NCBI GenBank assembly: GCA_947591155.1
Contig: CANQDA010000022.1
Span: 1 to 64,000, forward strand
Source: an uncultured Lachnospiraceae bacterium
GTDB lineage: Bacteria > Bacillota > Clostridia > Lachnospirales > Lachnospiraceae
Direction: 5' to 3'
Length of the DNA stretch: 64,000 bases
Shown: piece after piece, positions 25,021 to 33,506 of the stretch
Layout of the letters: every line of letters starts with the position of its first letter
Position numbering within the stretch: the stretch's first letter is position 1
Notes under the pieces: model-generated
Database searches by the model: none
Told to the model about the DNA's origin: nothing
Seen by the model: only the letters and a program-made list of their open reading frames with translations
Program-made: the position numbers and the translations under genes

Positions 25021-26700
25021 TTACTCTTCCTTCAGATCATCCTGATCGAAAGCGGTCTCGATCGGCTTTCCGGCCGGAACCATCGGGAACACCTTGTCGT
25101 CGCAGTCGATGATGCAGTCGATCACGACCGGCTTTCCGAGCGACAGAGCCTTCTCAAACGCCGGCGTGAACTCCTCTTTCTTCGTCACGCGGATGCCCTC
25201 GGCTCCCATCGCCTCGGCCAGCTTCACAAAGTCGACCGCGTCGTTCAACACCGTCTGTGAGTAGCGCTTCCCGTAAAACAGGGTCTGCCACTGACGAACC
25301 ATTCCCAGAACATGGTTGTTGACGACCACCTGGATCACCGGAATATTGTAGCGCGCCGCGGTCGCGATCTCGTTCATGTTCATGCGGAAACAGCCGTCGC
25401 CCGCGATGTTGACGACCGTCTTATCCGGATTCGCCACCTTCGCGCCGATCGACGCTCCGAGACCGTAACCCATCGTGCCGAGGCCGCCGGAGGTGATGAG
25501 CGTGCGCGGTTTCGAGTACTTGTAATACTGAGCCGCCCACATCTGGTGCTGCCCGACCTCCGTGACGATGATCGCGTCGCCCTTTGTCATGCGGTAGATC
25601 TCTTCTACGATGTACGGGCCGGTCAGCCCGTCGGTATTGTATTTCAGCGGATACTTTGTCTTCAGCTCCGTGACGGACGCGTCCCACTCGTCGTGGCGAT
25701 GCTCCTCGATACGCGCGTTCAGGCGCTTCAGAACCTCCTTCACATCCCCGATGATCGAGGCGTCCACGGCGATGTTCTTGTTGATCTCCGCCGGGTCGAC
25801 ATCGATGTGGATGATCTTTGCGTGCTTTGCAAAGCTCTTCGCATTGCCGATCACACGGTCACTGAAACGTGCGCCGATCGCGATCAGCAGATCACAGCCG
25901 GTCACACCGAGATTCGACGCCTTGGTCCCGTGCATGCCAAGCATGCCGCAGTACAGCTCGTTGTGCCCGTTGTACGCGCCCTTGCCCATCAGGGAATCCG
26001 CGACCGGGGCGTGTACCTTGTTCACAAACTCCTCCAGCTCTTCCTGCGCGCCGGAGATGACGGCTCCGCCGCCGACAAAGATGAACGGTTTCTTCGCCCT
26101 GTTGATGAGCTTGACCGCCCGCTCAAGATCCTCCTCGCGAATGTACTCGCTGCTTCGGACGATCGGCTCCGGCTTCATCGGCTCATAGTCCGTCGTCGCC
26201 GCGGTCACATCCTTCGTGATGTCGACGAGCACCGGGCCGGGTCGCCCTTCCTGCGCGATCTGGAACGCCCAGCGGATCGTATCCGCGAGCTTCGTAATGT
26301 CCTTGACGATAAAGCTGTGCTTCGTGATCGGCATGGTGACGCCCGCGATGTCGATCTCCTGGAAGCTGTCGCGCCCGAGCATCGTGACGGCCACGTTCGC
26401 CGTGATCGCGACAACCGGGACAGAGTCCATGTACGCCGTCGCGATGCCCGTGACAAGGTTCGTCGCGCCCGGACCGGAGGTCGCCATACAGACGCCGACC
26501 TTTCCGGTGGAACGCGCGTAGCCGTCCGCCGCGTGCGCCGCGCCCTGCTCGTGCGAGGTCAGGATATGGCGGATCTCGCCGCTGTGCTTGTATAATTCGT
26601 CATAGATATTGAGAATCGTGCCTCCCGGATAGCCGAACACGGTGTCCACGCCCTGCTCTTTCAGGCACTCGATCACGATCTCCGAACCGTTCAATTTCAT
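25021..26700 (-). CDS. ilvB: Acetolactate synthase large subunit
   Basis: A thiamin-diphosphate enzyme of about 559 residues, the first common step of branched-chain amino-acid synthesis. The N-terminal TPP domain has the catalytic Glu in TSHEQGAAHAA near residue 47, the central domain follows from about 190, and the C-terminal TPP-binding motif GDGCFRMNMNEIATA lies near 440. The ATG at 26700 (MKLNGSE) is chosen for its spacing to AAAGGG; another ATG lies two codons upstream. The regulatory subunit gene ilvN does not lie next to it. A palindromic repeat element sits between ilvB and the upstream ilvD. Confidence 0.95.
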   Translation of the reverse strand: MKLNGSEIVIECLKEQGVDTVFGYPGGTILNIYDELYKHSGEIRHILTSHEQGAAHAADGYARSTGKVGVCMATSGPGATNLVTGIATAYMDSVPVVAITANVAVTMLGRDSFQEIDIAGVTMPITKHSFIVKDITKLADTIRWAFQIAQEGRPGPVLVDITKDVTAATTDYEPMKPEPIVRSSEYIREEDLERAVKLINRAKKPFIFVGGGAVISGAQEELEEFVNKVHAPVADSLMGKGAYNGHNELYCGMLGMHGTKASNLGVTGCDLLIAIGARFSDRVIGNAKSFAKHAKIIHIDVDPAEINKNIAVDASIIGDVKEVLKRLNARIEEHRHDEWDASVTELKTKYPLKYNTDGLTGPYIVEEIYRMTKGDAIIVTEVGQHQMWAAQYYKYSKPRTLITSGGLGTMGYGLGASIGAKVANPDKTVVNIAGDGCFRMNMNEIATAARYNIPVIQVVVNNHVLGMVRQWQTLFYGKRYSQTVLNDAVDFVKLAEAMGAEGIRVTKKEEFTPAFEKALSLGKPVVIDCIIDCDDKVFPMVPAGKPIETAFDQDDLKEE

Positions 26701-26742
26701 CCTCATCTGCCCTTTCTCTCTTCTATGTTCATATTGCACACA

Positions 26743-26867
26743 TGAGCCTTGTTCCCTCGAAAAGCCTACGGCTTTCCTCGGTCGCGGGCGTTCGCCCTAT
26801 AAAGATGTTGTCCCGTGAAATTGCCTGCAAGCAGGCATTTCCCGCTTCAACATCTTTGCACGGCTCA
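26743..26867. repeat. MITE-like palindromic repeat, ilvD/ilvB gap
   Basis: A 125-bp element with terminal inverted repeats ATGAGCC (26742) and GGCTCAT (to 26868). Inside lie nested hairpins: AAGATGTTG...CAACATCTT enclosing TGCCTGCAAGCAGGCA (26801-26856), GGGCGTTCGCCC (26786-26797), and CCTCGAAAAGCC/GGCTTTCCTCGG (26755-26780). The same modules recur, reordered, at 54121-54445. It spans the whole gap between ilvD and ilvB, and its edge supplies the ilvD stop codon. Confidence 0.75.
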
Positions 26868-28547
26868 TTGCTTTCGCGAATTTAATGGGTTGATCAGCAC
26901 CGCGCCCTTGTTTCCGGATGTCACAAGTGACGCGTAACGTGCCAGATATCCTGTCTTGATCTTCGGCTCGCGCGGCTGCCACTTCGCGCGGCGCGCCGCC
27001 ATCTCCTCGTCGCTGATCGCAAGCTCAAGCTTGCACTCGGGAATGTTGATGCGGATCGTGTCGCCTTCCTCGACGAGCGCGATCGGTCCGCCGACCGCTG
27101 CCTCCGGGGAGACATGTCCGATGGAAGCGCCTCTGGAAGCTCCGCTGAAGCGTCCGTCCGTGATCAACGCGACGGAGGAACCCAGTCCCATACCGGCGAT
27201 TGCCGACGTCGGGTTCAGCATCTCGCGCATGCCCGGGCCGCCCTTCGGACCCTCGTAGCGGATCACGACGACGTCGCCCGCGACGATCTTTCCGCCGAGG
27301 ATCGCGGCGATCGCGTCCTCCTCGCAGTCGAACACGCGCGCCGGGCCTTCGTGTACCATCATCTCCGGCACGACCGCGGAGCGCTTCACAACGCCGGAAT
27401 CCGGGGCGAGATTGCCCTTGAGGATCGCCAGTCCGCCGGTCTCGCTGTACGGATTGTCGATCGGGCGGATGACCTCCGGATTTTTGTTCTCGCAGCCTTC
27501 TATATTCTCTCCCACTGTCTTGCCCGTGACTGTCATGCAGTCAAGGTTCAGCAGGTTCTTCTTCGTCAGTTCGTTCATGACCGCGTACACGCCGCCGGCC
27601 TCGTTCAGATCCTCAATGTAGGTCGGACCCGCCGGAGCAAGGTGGCAGAGATTCGGCGTCCTTGCGCTGATCTCGTTCGCGATGTCGACGTCGAGTTCTA
27701 CGCCCGCCTCGTGCGCGATCGCCGGAAGATGCAGCATGCTGTTCGTCGAACAGCCGAGCGCCATATCGACCGTCAGTGCGTTCATAAATGCCTTCTCGGT
27801 CATGATGTCGCGCGGGCGGATATCTTTCTTCAAAAGCTCCATGATCTGCATGCCCGCCATCTTAGCGAGACGGATGCGCTCGGAGTAGACGGCCGGGATC
27901 GTGCCGTTGCCCTTTAAGCCCATGCCGAGCACCTCGGTCAGGCAGTTCATGCTGTTGGCCGTGTACATGCCGGAGCAGGAACCGCAGGTCGGGCAGACCT
28001 TCTCCTCATATTCCGCAACCTCTTCCGCAGTCATCTTGCCCGCAGTGTGCTCTCCGACCGCCTCAAACATGCTGGAAAGGCTTCTCTTGCGCCCTTTCAG
28101 ATGTCCGGCCAGCATCGGGCCTCCGCTCACGAAGATCGTCGGAATGTTCAGCCTCGCCGCCGCCATCAGCAGTCCCGGAACATTCTTGTCACAGTTCGGG
28201 ATCATGACGAGCGCGTCAAACTGGTGCGCGATCGCCATACACTCGGTGGAATCCGCGATCAGGTCGCGCGTCACGAGCGAGTATTTCATGCCGACGTGTC
28301 CCATCGCGATGCCATCGCAGACCGCAATCGCCGGGAACTCCCTCGGCACGCCGCCCGCCATCGCGACGCCGAGTTTGACGGCCTCTGTGATCTTGTCCAG
28401 ATTCATATGGCCCGGCACCACTTCATTGTAGGAATTGACAATACCGATCAGCGGGCGCTTCATCTCCTCCTCCGTCAGTCCCAGCGCGTGGAACAGGGAA
28501 CGGTGCGGCGCCTGCTGAATACCCTTTTTCACTGCGTCACTCTTCAT
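26865..28547 (-). CDS. ilvD: Dihydroxy-acid dehydratase
   Basis: A 560-residue Fe-S dehydratase acting in valine, isoleucine and leucine synthesis. Cluster ligands are visible in [10 protein letters not shown] near residue 122 and [17 protein letters not shown] near 195; the C-terminal [10 protein letters not shown] segment near 470 is diagnostic. The last codons AAG CAA TGA overlap the terminal repeat of the MITE-like element, so the stop codon comes from inserted sequence. The ATG at 28547 follows GAGGAGG. Confidence 0.97.
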   Translation of the reverse strand: MKSDAVKKGIQQAPHRSLFHALGLTEEEMKRPLIGIVNSYNEVVPGHMNLDKITEAVKLGVAMAGGVPREFPAIAVCDGIAMGHVGMKYSLVTRDLIADSTECMAIAHQFDALVMIPNCDKNVPGLLMAAARLNIPTIFVSGGPMLAGHLKGRKRSLSSMFEAVGEHTAGKMTAEEVAEYEEKVCPTCGSCSGMYTANSMNCLTEVLGMGLKGNGTIPAVYSERIRLAKMAGMQIMELLKKDIRPRDIMTEKAFMNALTVDMALGCSTNSMLHLPAIAHEAGVELDVDIANEISARTPNLCHLAPAGPTYIEDLNEAGGVYAVMNELTKKNLLNLDCMTVTGKTVGENIEGCENKNPEVIRPIDNPYSETGGLAILKGNLAPDSGVVKRSAVVPEMMVHEGPARVFDCEEDAIAAILGGKIVAGDVVVIRYEGPKGGPGMREMLNPTSAIAGMGLGSSVALITDGRFSGASRGASIGHVSPEAAVGGPIALVEEGDTIRINIPECKLELAISDEEMAARRAKWQPREPKIKTGYLARYASLVTSGNKGAVLINPLNSRKQ

Positions 28548-28687
28548 AATCGATCCTCCTCACGTACTCACCTGCGCTTTTCAATTTGCAGGTACTCTGA
28601 TAATCACACGATCTGCACAGACCGCTTGTCTGTACAGTCTTTAAACTTTCTTCTTTAAATAATTGCGGAGCTTTCATCCGTTTCCCT

Positions 28688-29782
28688 TCAGACGCGCGCC
28701 GCGATCAGATCGCCCATCTCCACGGTGCCGACCTGCGTGCAGCCGTCCGACATGATATCGCCGGTGCGATAGCCTTCCTTCAGCACCTGCTTCACGGCCG
28801 CTTCCACCGCGTCCGCCGCCTCGTCGAGATCCAGCGAGTAGCGCAGCATCATCGCCGCGGACAGGATCGTCGCGATCGGATTCGCAACGCCCTTTCCGGC
28901 AATGTCCGGAGCGGAGCCGTGGCTCGGCTCATAGAGTCCGAACTTTGTCTCGTTGAGCGACGCAGACGAGAGCATCCCGATCGAGCCAGTCACCATGCTC
29001 GCCTCGTCGGAGAGAATGTCTCCGAACATATTCTCCGTCAGGATCACATCGAACTGCTTCGGGTCCTTCACGAGCTGCATCGCGCAGTTGTCCACGAGCA
29101 TATGGGAAAGCTCGACGTCCGGATAGTCCTTCGCGACCTCCTCGACGACCGCCCTCCACAGGCGCGAGGAATCCAATACGTTCGCCTTGTCGACGCTGCA
29201 GACCTTTCTGCGGCGTTTGCGCGCGATGTCAAAACCTTTGATCGCGATCCGGCGGATCTCGTTCTCATTATATACGAGCGTATCCTTCGCCCTGCGCACG
29301 CCGTTTTCCTCCACGGTCTCGCGCTCGCCGAAGTAAAGTCCCCCGGTAAGCTCGCGCATGATCATCATGTCGAACCCGTCCCCGATGATCTCATCGCGCA
29401 GCGGACAGGCCACCCGCAGCTCATCATATAAATATGCCGGGCGCAGATTCGCGAACAGATTCAGCGACTTGCGGATCTTCAGAAGTCCAGCCTCCGGGCG
29501 AAGCTGCGGATCTAACTGATACCAGGGAGAAGTCTTCGCGTCGCCGCCGATGGAACCCATCAGCACCGCCTCACTCGCCTTTGCCTCCGCGATCGTCTCA
29601 TCCGTGAGCGGCACTCCGTGCACGTCGATCGACGCGCCGCCCATCAAAAGCTTTTTATATTCCAGTTCAAAGCCAAACTTTGCCGCGGCTGCGTCCAGTA
29701 CCTTGCACGCCTCCGCGACGATCTCCGGGCCGATCCCATCCCCCGGGATCAGCGCAATCCTGTGTTTCATTGTCTTGTTCAT
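28688..29782 (-). CDS. leuB: 3-isopropylmalate dehydrogenase
   Basis: A 364-residue NAD-dependent beta-decarboxylating dehydrogenase of leucine synthesis. It opens with [16 protein letters not shown], has the [12 protein letters not shown] loop near residue 75, the substrate-binding Arg run near 100-140 ([13 protein letters not shown]), and [15 protein letters not shown] near 285 that binds NAD. The ATG at 29782 (MNKTMKHR) follows GGGGAAAGG; another ATG four codons on is possible. leuA, leuC and leuD are not in the window, so the leucine genes are split in this genome. Confidence 0.95.
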   Translation of the reverse strand: MNKTMKHRIALIPGDGIGPEIVAEACKVLDAAAAKFGFELEYKKLLMGGASIDVHGVPLTDETIAEAKASEAVLMGSIGGDAKTSPWYQLDPQLRPEAGLLKIRKSLNLFANLRPAYLYDELRVACPLRDEIIGDGFDMMIMRELTGGLYFGERETVEENGVRRAKDTLVYNENEIRRIAIKGFDIARKRRRKVCSVDKANVLDSSRLWRAVVEEVAKDYPDVELSHMLVDNCAMQLVKDPKQFDVILTENMFGDILSDEASMVTGSIGMLSSASLNETKFGLYEPSHGSAPDIAGKGVANPIATILSAAMMLRYSLDLDEAADAVEAAVKQVLKEGYRTGDIMSDGCTQVGTVEMGDLIAARV

Positions 29783-29885
29783 CCTTTCCCCGTTTTCGCA
29801 TTTGCCTCTTCGAGCATCGTTTTTCAGCCTGAAGCACATACGAAAATCCGTCTTTACAGAATGCCCCAAAAGAGCCTTAACCAAT

Positions 29886-29914
29886 ATAATAATGTATTTC
29901 CTTTTTTATTTCAA
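29886..29914 (-). promoter_or_regulatory. leuB promoter
   Basis: On the minus strand TTGAAA (29914-29909), a 17-bp spacer and TATTAT (29891-29886) give a strong sigma-A promoter about 105 bp upstream of leuB. The leader has no T-box core sequence that I can find. Confidence 0.65.
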
Positions 29915-29987
29915 CTGTTTAATGATACAAATTCATGCAAAAAATGTCCCGGAATCGTTCAAATCGACCAAGCTGCGACTAAAATTG

Positions 29988-30027
29988 CCCCGACAGACAG
30001 AAAGACTGCCGCAAATGTCTGTCGGGG
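29988..30027. terminator. Strong hairpin CCCCGACAGACA
   Basis: CCCCGACAGACA (29988-29999) and TGTCTGTCGGGG (30016-30027) are perfect 12-bp complements with a 16-base loop. It lies 75 bp past the broken AAA-ATPase gene and upstream of the leuB promoter, so it may end the former. The downstream minus strand (CAATTTTAG) has only a short T run. Nothing else is recognised in 29783-30101. Confidence 0.45.
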
Positions 30028-30101
30028 ATGCAAACCATTTCAGGCACTGTAGCGGCAATCTCCTAAGTTTTTATCAAATTACTCTGTTTCTGCTATGACT
30101 C

Positions 30102-31434
30102 TTACGCATCTACCCGCTCGATCACATGCTTCCTGGTCTTCTTGTCATAATTTATGCCCACAAGAAGCAGATTTCCACGATAATCCTTCAACGCGTCCAC
30201 ATACCGTTTGCTTTTGATCTGAGCGATAGCGCCCTCGGCTGTCTGATCCCATTTCAGTTCCAGGAATCATTCACCGAGCGGATCACTTCTTTCCAGTCCA
30301 TCGTACTGATTGCGTTGACATACTCCTGGGAGACATCTTTGTTTGGGATAGATACCGTCTTCGCATCACCGTCATAAGTCAGGTAACCAAGATGAACAAG
30401 CAGTGTCAGCACGTCATCTCTGGTGGCGAATGTCGTCATGTCATTTGTGAACGTACCAGTGTTTATGTGAACGCTGTCACCTGCAAGCATTGCCACCACT
30501 GCGTCCTTCAAGCCGTCCATATTCATCTGAATGTAGACCCTCAATGCCTCATAGGTCTCTGTCTGGTTCCAGTATGGCCCGAATTTGTGGCGAAGCATGG
30601 CCTCCACAACAGACTTTGGACTGTACATAGAGTAAATATGATCCCCGAAACGGCTGTGCGACACGAGCCGGTAACCGTCATACCATGCCTTCGTTTCCTC
30701 AAAGTTCATCTGCCACGTCGCACACAGATTCTTCACCTCGTCCTCCGTAAATCCGAAAAACTCGAAAAAATCCCACGGATCTGTCATGGAGTATTCGACA
30801 AACATATTCAACGCGGAGTGCGTTCCGTATTTTTTCACGGGCAGGATTCCCGTCATATAGGCAAGTCCCACATAATCCTTGTCCTTGAGCCAGGTGCGCA
30901 TGAAATCAAGGTACTTTTTCTGAGAATCGTGATCGTCTTTATATTCGCGGAACAGGCGTCCCACTCGTCAATCAGTATGATGAAGGGATGACGAGTCTTA
31001 GCATAAATGTCCTGCATGGCAAATATGATCTGCGGTTCTTCCACATATTCGGAATACTTGTCTTTCAAGTCAGATAATATCCGTCTCTGCAGCATTGCAA
31101 GCATTTCATCTATGCCTCGCGTCATACTAAGAAAATCCTGCATGTTAACCTTGATGACATCATACTGATTCAAATGCTCACGATATGTGGATGTATTACT
31201 GATCTTCCGCCCATCGAACAGGGCGGACGTATCCTCCGCACGGCCATAATACGCCGCCAGCATATCCATCGCCATAGACTTGCCGAATCTCCTCGGACGA
31301 CTGAGACAGATGTATTTCTGTACCGTCCTGATCTTTTCATTTGTACGTTCGATCAATCCGGTCTTATCCACATAGATCTGGGATCTCAGGCTTTCGTAAA
31401 ATTTTCCGCTCCCGGGATTCAGATAACTGCCCAT
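30102..31434 (-). pseudogene. Broken AAA-ATPase / PD-(D/E)XK (DUF1703) gene
   Basis: A decayed member of the common Clostridia and Bacteroidetes family with an N-terminal AAA-ATPase-like domain and a C-terminal PD-(D/E)XK nuclease domain. Piece 1 (31434 to about 30960) starts MGSYLNPGSGKFYESLRS and holds the Walker A-like RPRRFGKSMA and IILIDEWD. A frameshift near 30960 moves into piece 2 (30964-30254: MTGILPVKKYGTHSALNMF). A second break near 30265 loses roughly 100-130 residues and joins the nuclease end (LELKWDQTAEGAI, KHVIERVDA), which stops at 30102. Three frames are needed, so it is not functional as a whole. Confidence 0.8.
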
Positions 31435-31663
31435 CTCTATCCTCCGTTACAGCTTGAGCCCTCTTGTTACATGCCCATCATAGCACATGGGCTCTGAAAA
31501 GTTAAGATATTTTTTGCCGAAAAGCCTATTACGCAGCCTTTATTTCGACTTGTCAATCGAAATCAAAATAAGCATTTCTCTTATTAACGTTTTCGCAATC
31601 TTTCAAAGATATACTGACTCTTTCTTCGGCTTTATTCCGACTTTCAATTTCTTGAAGAAAAAC

Positions 31664-31762
31664 CCTTTCTCCGGGTATGTCTTCTTTGGCACCAGCTGCA
31701 TTTCCGCTCCACCATCCACTGGGCATTTCCGCTCTGAGAATAATACACAATAAGCGTTTTCA
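31664..31762 (-). pseudogene. Flavodoxin gene fragment 1
   Basis: From 31762 downward the sequence matches the 5' end of the intact flavodoxin gene at 44399: KTLIVYYSQSGNAQWM, then a deletion of about 45 bp, then the shared stretch encoding LVPKKAYPEKG in another frame. Downstream homology stops near 31664. The surrounding 31435-31857 is AT-rich and has no convincing gene, only a TTTGCCC/GGGCAAA hairpin near 31765-31787. Confidence 0.75.
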
Positions 31763-31857
31763 TTTTTGCCCCAAATTTCGGGCAAAATTTTGAGAAAAAA
31801 TCCGGAAATGCACCCCCTTACTTGTAAAGCGGAGTTGTCTCAGCAGCAAACGAGAAT

Positions 31858-32382
31858 TTATCTTTTTAATACTTTCCATTCATCCCGTGTTATAGCATAA
31901 ACATATGAAACTATATTCTTTTCGTCAGGGTATTCTTTGACTTTTCTCATTCCTATTGCAATTGCAGTAGAATATGATCCTATATTTGTGTATTTCATAT
32001 ATGAATACAAGCAATCATATCCTGTATTCTCAAATATCCAATCTCTAACTGCTCTTGCAGATTCACTTCCAAATCCATTTCTCCAATATTTTTTATGAAT
32101 ATGATAACCTATTTCCGGAAGTAAATCTCCATCAATATTTTGAATTGTAATTCCACAATCGCCTATCATCTTACCCGTTTCCTTTAGAACTATAGCCCAA
32201 AGTCCAAATCCATATTTGGCATAATTCTCAATATTCCATTGAATCCATCCTCTGACTTCTGTTTCATCAAAAGGTTTGGAATAATGTTCCATAGTTTCCT
32301 GATCAGAAAGAATTTCATATAAAGAATTAAAGTCTTCAAAAGTATATTCTCTTAATATTAGTCTTTCTGTTTCAATTATCAT
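31858..32382 (-). CDS. RimJ/RimL-type GNAT acetyltransferase
   Basis: A 174-residue GNAT enzyme starting MIIETERLILREYTFEDF, the standard opening of the RimJ/RimL (Acetyltransf_3) group that acetylates protein N-termini or small amines. The ETEVRGWIQWNIE, GDCGITIQNIDG and GYHIHKKYWRNGFGSESARAV segments (acetyl-CoA loop RNGFGS) follow in order. The ATG at 32382 follows GGGGGTG; the open frame extends upstream without a ribosome site. The AT-rich codon use differs from the core genes and suggests transfer. It lies 112 bp downstream of the nucleotidyltransferase gene. Confidence 0.85.
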   Translation of the reverse strand: MIIETERLILREYTFEDFNSLYEILSDQETMEHYSKPFDETEVRGWIQWNIENYAKYGFGLWAIVLKETGKMIGDCGITIQNIDGDLLPEIGYHIHKKYWRNGFGSESARAVRDWIFENTGYDCLYSYMKYTNIGSYSTAIAIGMRKVKEYPDEKNIVSYVYAITRDEWKVLKR

Positions 32383-32494
32383 TATTATCACCCCCAAACT
32401 CTGAATTGTACACATTATGAACAGGGCGAAAAGAACTGATTGAAATGCTTTCAAAATCAAAAAACCTAACAAGGGAAAAGGATATGTATTTTAT

Positions 32495-33250
32495 CTAATT
32501 CCTTATCTGTGTTATCATATATGCAGCATATTCATGGGCATTCTTTTCATCCCATTCTGTTGATTTGTTTGACATATATTCATCTAACGCCTGTACTATT
32601 ATAGTTCGATACTTTTCAGGGACATTGCATATTCCCCATTTACCGCCTTCCTGTTTTGACAGGATAAGTTCTTCCTTTTTATACGCTAATACTCTGCATA
32701 AGTTCAAAATAATGTAAGTGGGGTTATCCATTATTTCCGTTTCAGCTTTCTCAATATCATTCCAGATACTATCAAAATAATCTTCTTTACTGACTGCTCC
32801 GAAAACATCTTTGATATCGCTTCCATAAAGACATTTTCCCCTGTGATAAATAATCGTAAAGTGAGCTGCCAGATCTTTATCTGTTCCCTTCATTTTCTCA
32901 ATGTAATCGAAAGAATCAGTTTTATACCATTCTAAATGTGCAATAGAAAAGTGCAATTCGAAAGGGGTCGGATAAACAAACGGATTGCATACCCCTCTTT
33001 TCACAATGCTTATTTCGATTCCCTTTGGAGGCGCATAGGTATTTAATTCTACAACCATATCCATGAAACGATGTTTTATATTGTTTGGAATAGCTTCCTC
33101 AACTACAACTAACAGATCAATATCACTCTTTTGCTTATTGTAGCATCCCATAACAGCAGAGCCATGAAGATAGATCCCGATCAGATTATCTCCTAATATT
33201 TTTTGACTTTGTGTGACAAATTTTATGAGCAAACCATTTAATGCATCCAT
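32495..33250 (-). CDS. ANT-like nucleotidyltransferase
   Basis: A 251-residue protein of the aminoglycoside adenylyltransferase type. The nucleotidyltransferase motif GSAVMGCYNKQKSDIDLLVV (G-S-x-n-D-x-D, residues 30-48) and a C-terminal helical DUF4111-like domain (about 145-250, with PTYIILNLCRVLAYKKE) are present. Members adenylylate streptomycin/spectinomycin or unrelated substrates; this one is not close enough to a named resistance gene for me to predict resistance. AGGAGA precedes the ATG at 33250. AT-rich codon use and its acetyltransferase neighbour point to acquired DNA. Confidence 0.8.
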   Translation of the reverse strand: MDALNGLLIKFVTQSQKILGDNLIGIYLHGSAVMGCYNKQKSDIDLLVVVEEAIPNNIKHRFMDMVVELNTYAPPKGIEISIVKRGVCNPFVYPTPFELHFSIAHLEWYKTDSFDYIEKMKGTDKDLAAHFTIIYHRGKCLYGSDIKDVFGAVSKEDYFDSIWNDIEKAETEIMDNPTYIILNLCRVLAYKKEELILSKQEGGKWGICNVPEKYRTIIVQALDEYMSNKSTEWDEKNAHEYAAYMITQIRN

Positions 33251-33407
33251 ACCTGACGTCTCCTATAAAACATCTGCCGCAGCAGTTAATCCCGATTCTG
33301 TTGCTCTAGCACTTATGCGCATTAAGTATACCACAGACTCTCTATATTTTCTACAATGGGTAGGCTTTTGAGCGTTAATATTCGGTAGCGCAGTGCTCAT
33401 CAGGCAA

Positions 33408-33453
33408 GACCGGAGCACTGTAAAACCAATCTATGTTTCCCAGCGCTCCGGTC
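33408..33453. other. Hairpin after blaR1-like gene
   Basis: GACCGGAGC and GCTCCGGTC are perfect 9-bp complements with a 28-base loop, between the nucleotidyltransferase and the M56 peptidase genes. The run of T after it is poor, so terminator function is uncertain. Nothing else is seen in 33251-33506. Confidence 0.4.
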
Positions 33454-33506
33454 AAAAGCAACTATGAAATATAGTATCTGTTTATTAGGAGATGCAGCTT
33501 ACGGTA

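Noticed and set aside
25312..26595. 427-codon open frame opposite ilvB
   Set aside because: Product is Arg/Asp/His-rich nonsense; it is the antisense shadow of a GC-rich conserved gene.
28548..28687. T-box before ilvD
   Set aside because: Only a short ACCTGC/GCAGGT stem; no specifier loop or antiterminator bulge.
29783..30060. T-box or leucine attenuator before leuB
   Set aside because: No T-box core and no leucine-rich leader peptide; the promoter is close to the gene and the hairpin lies upstream of it.
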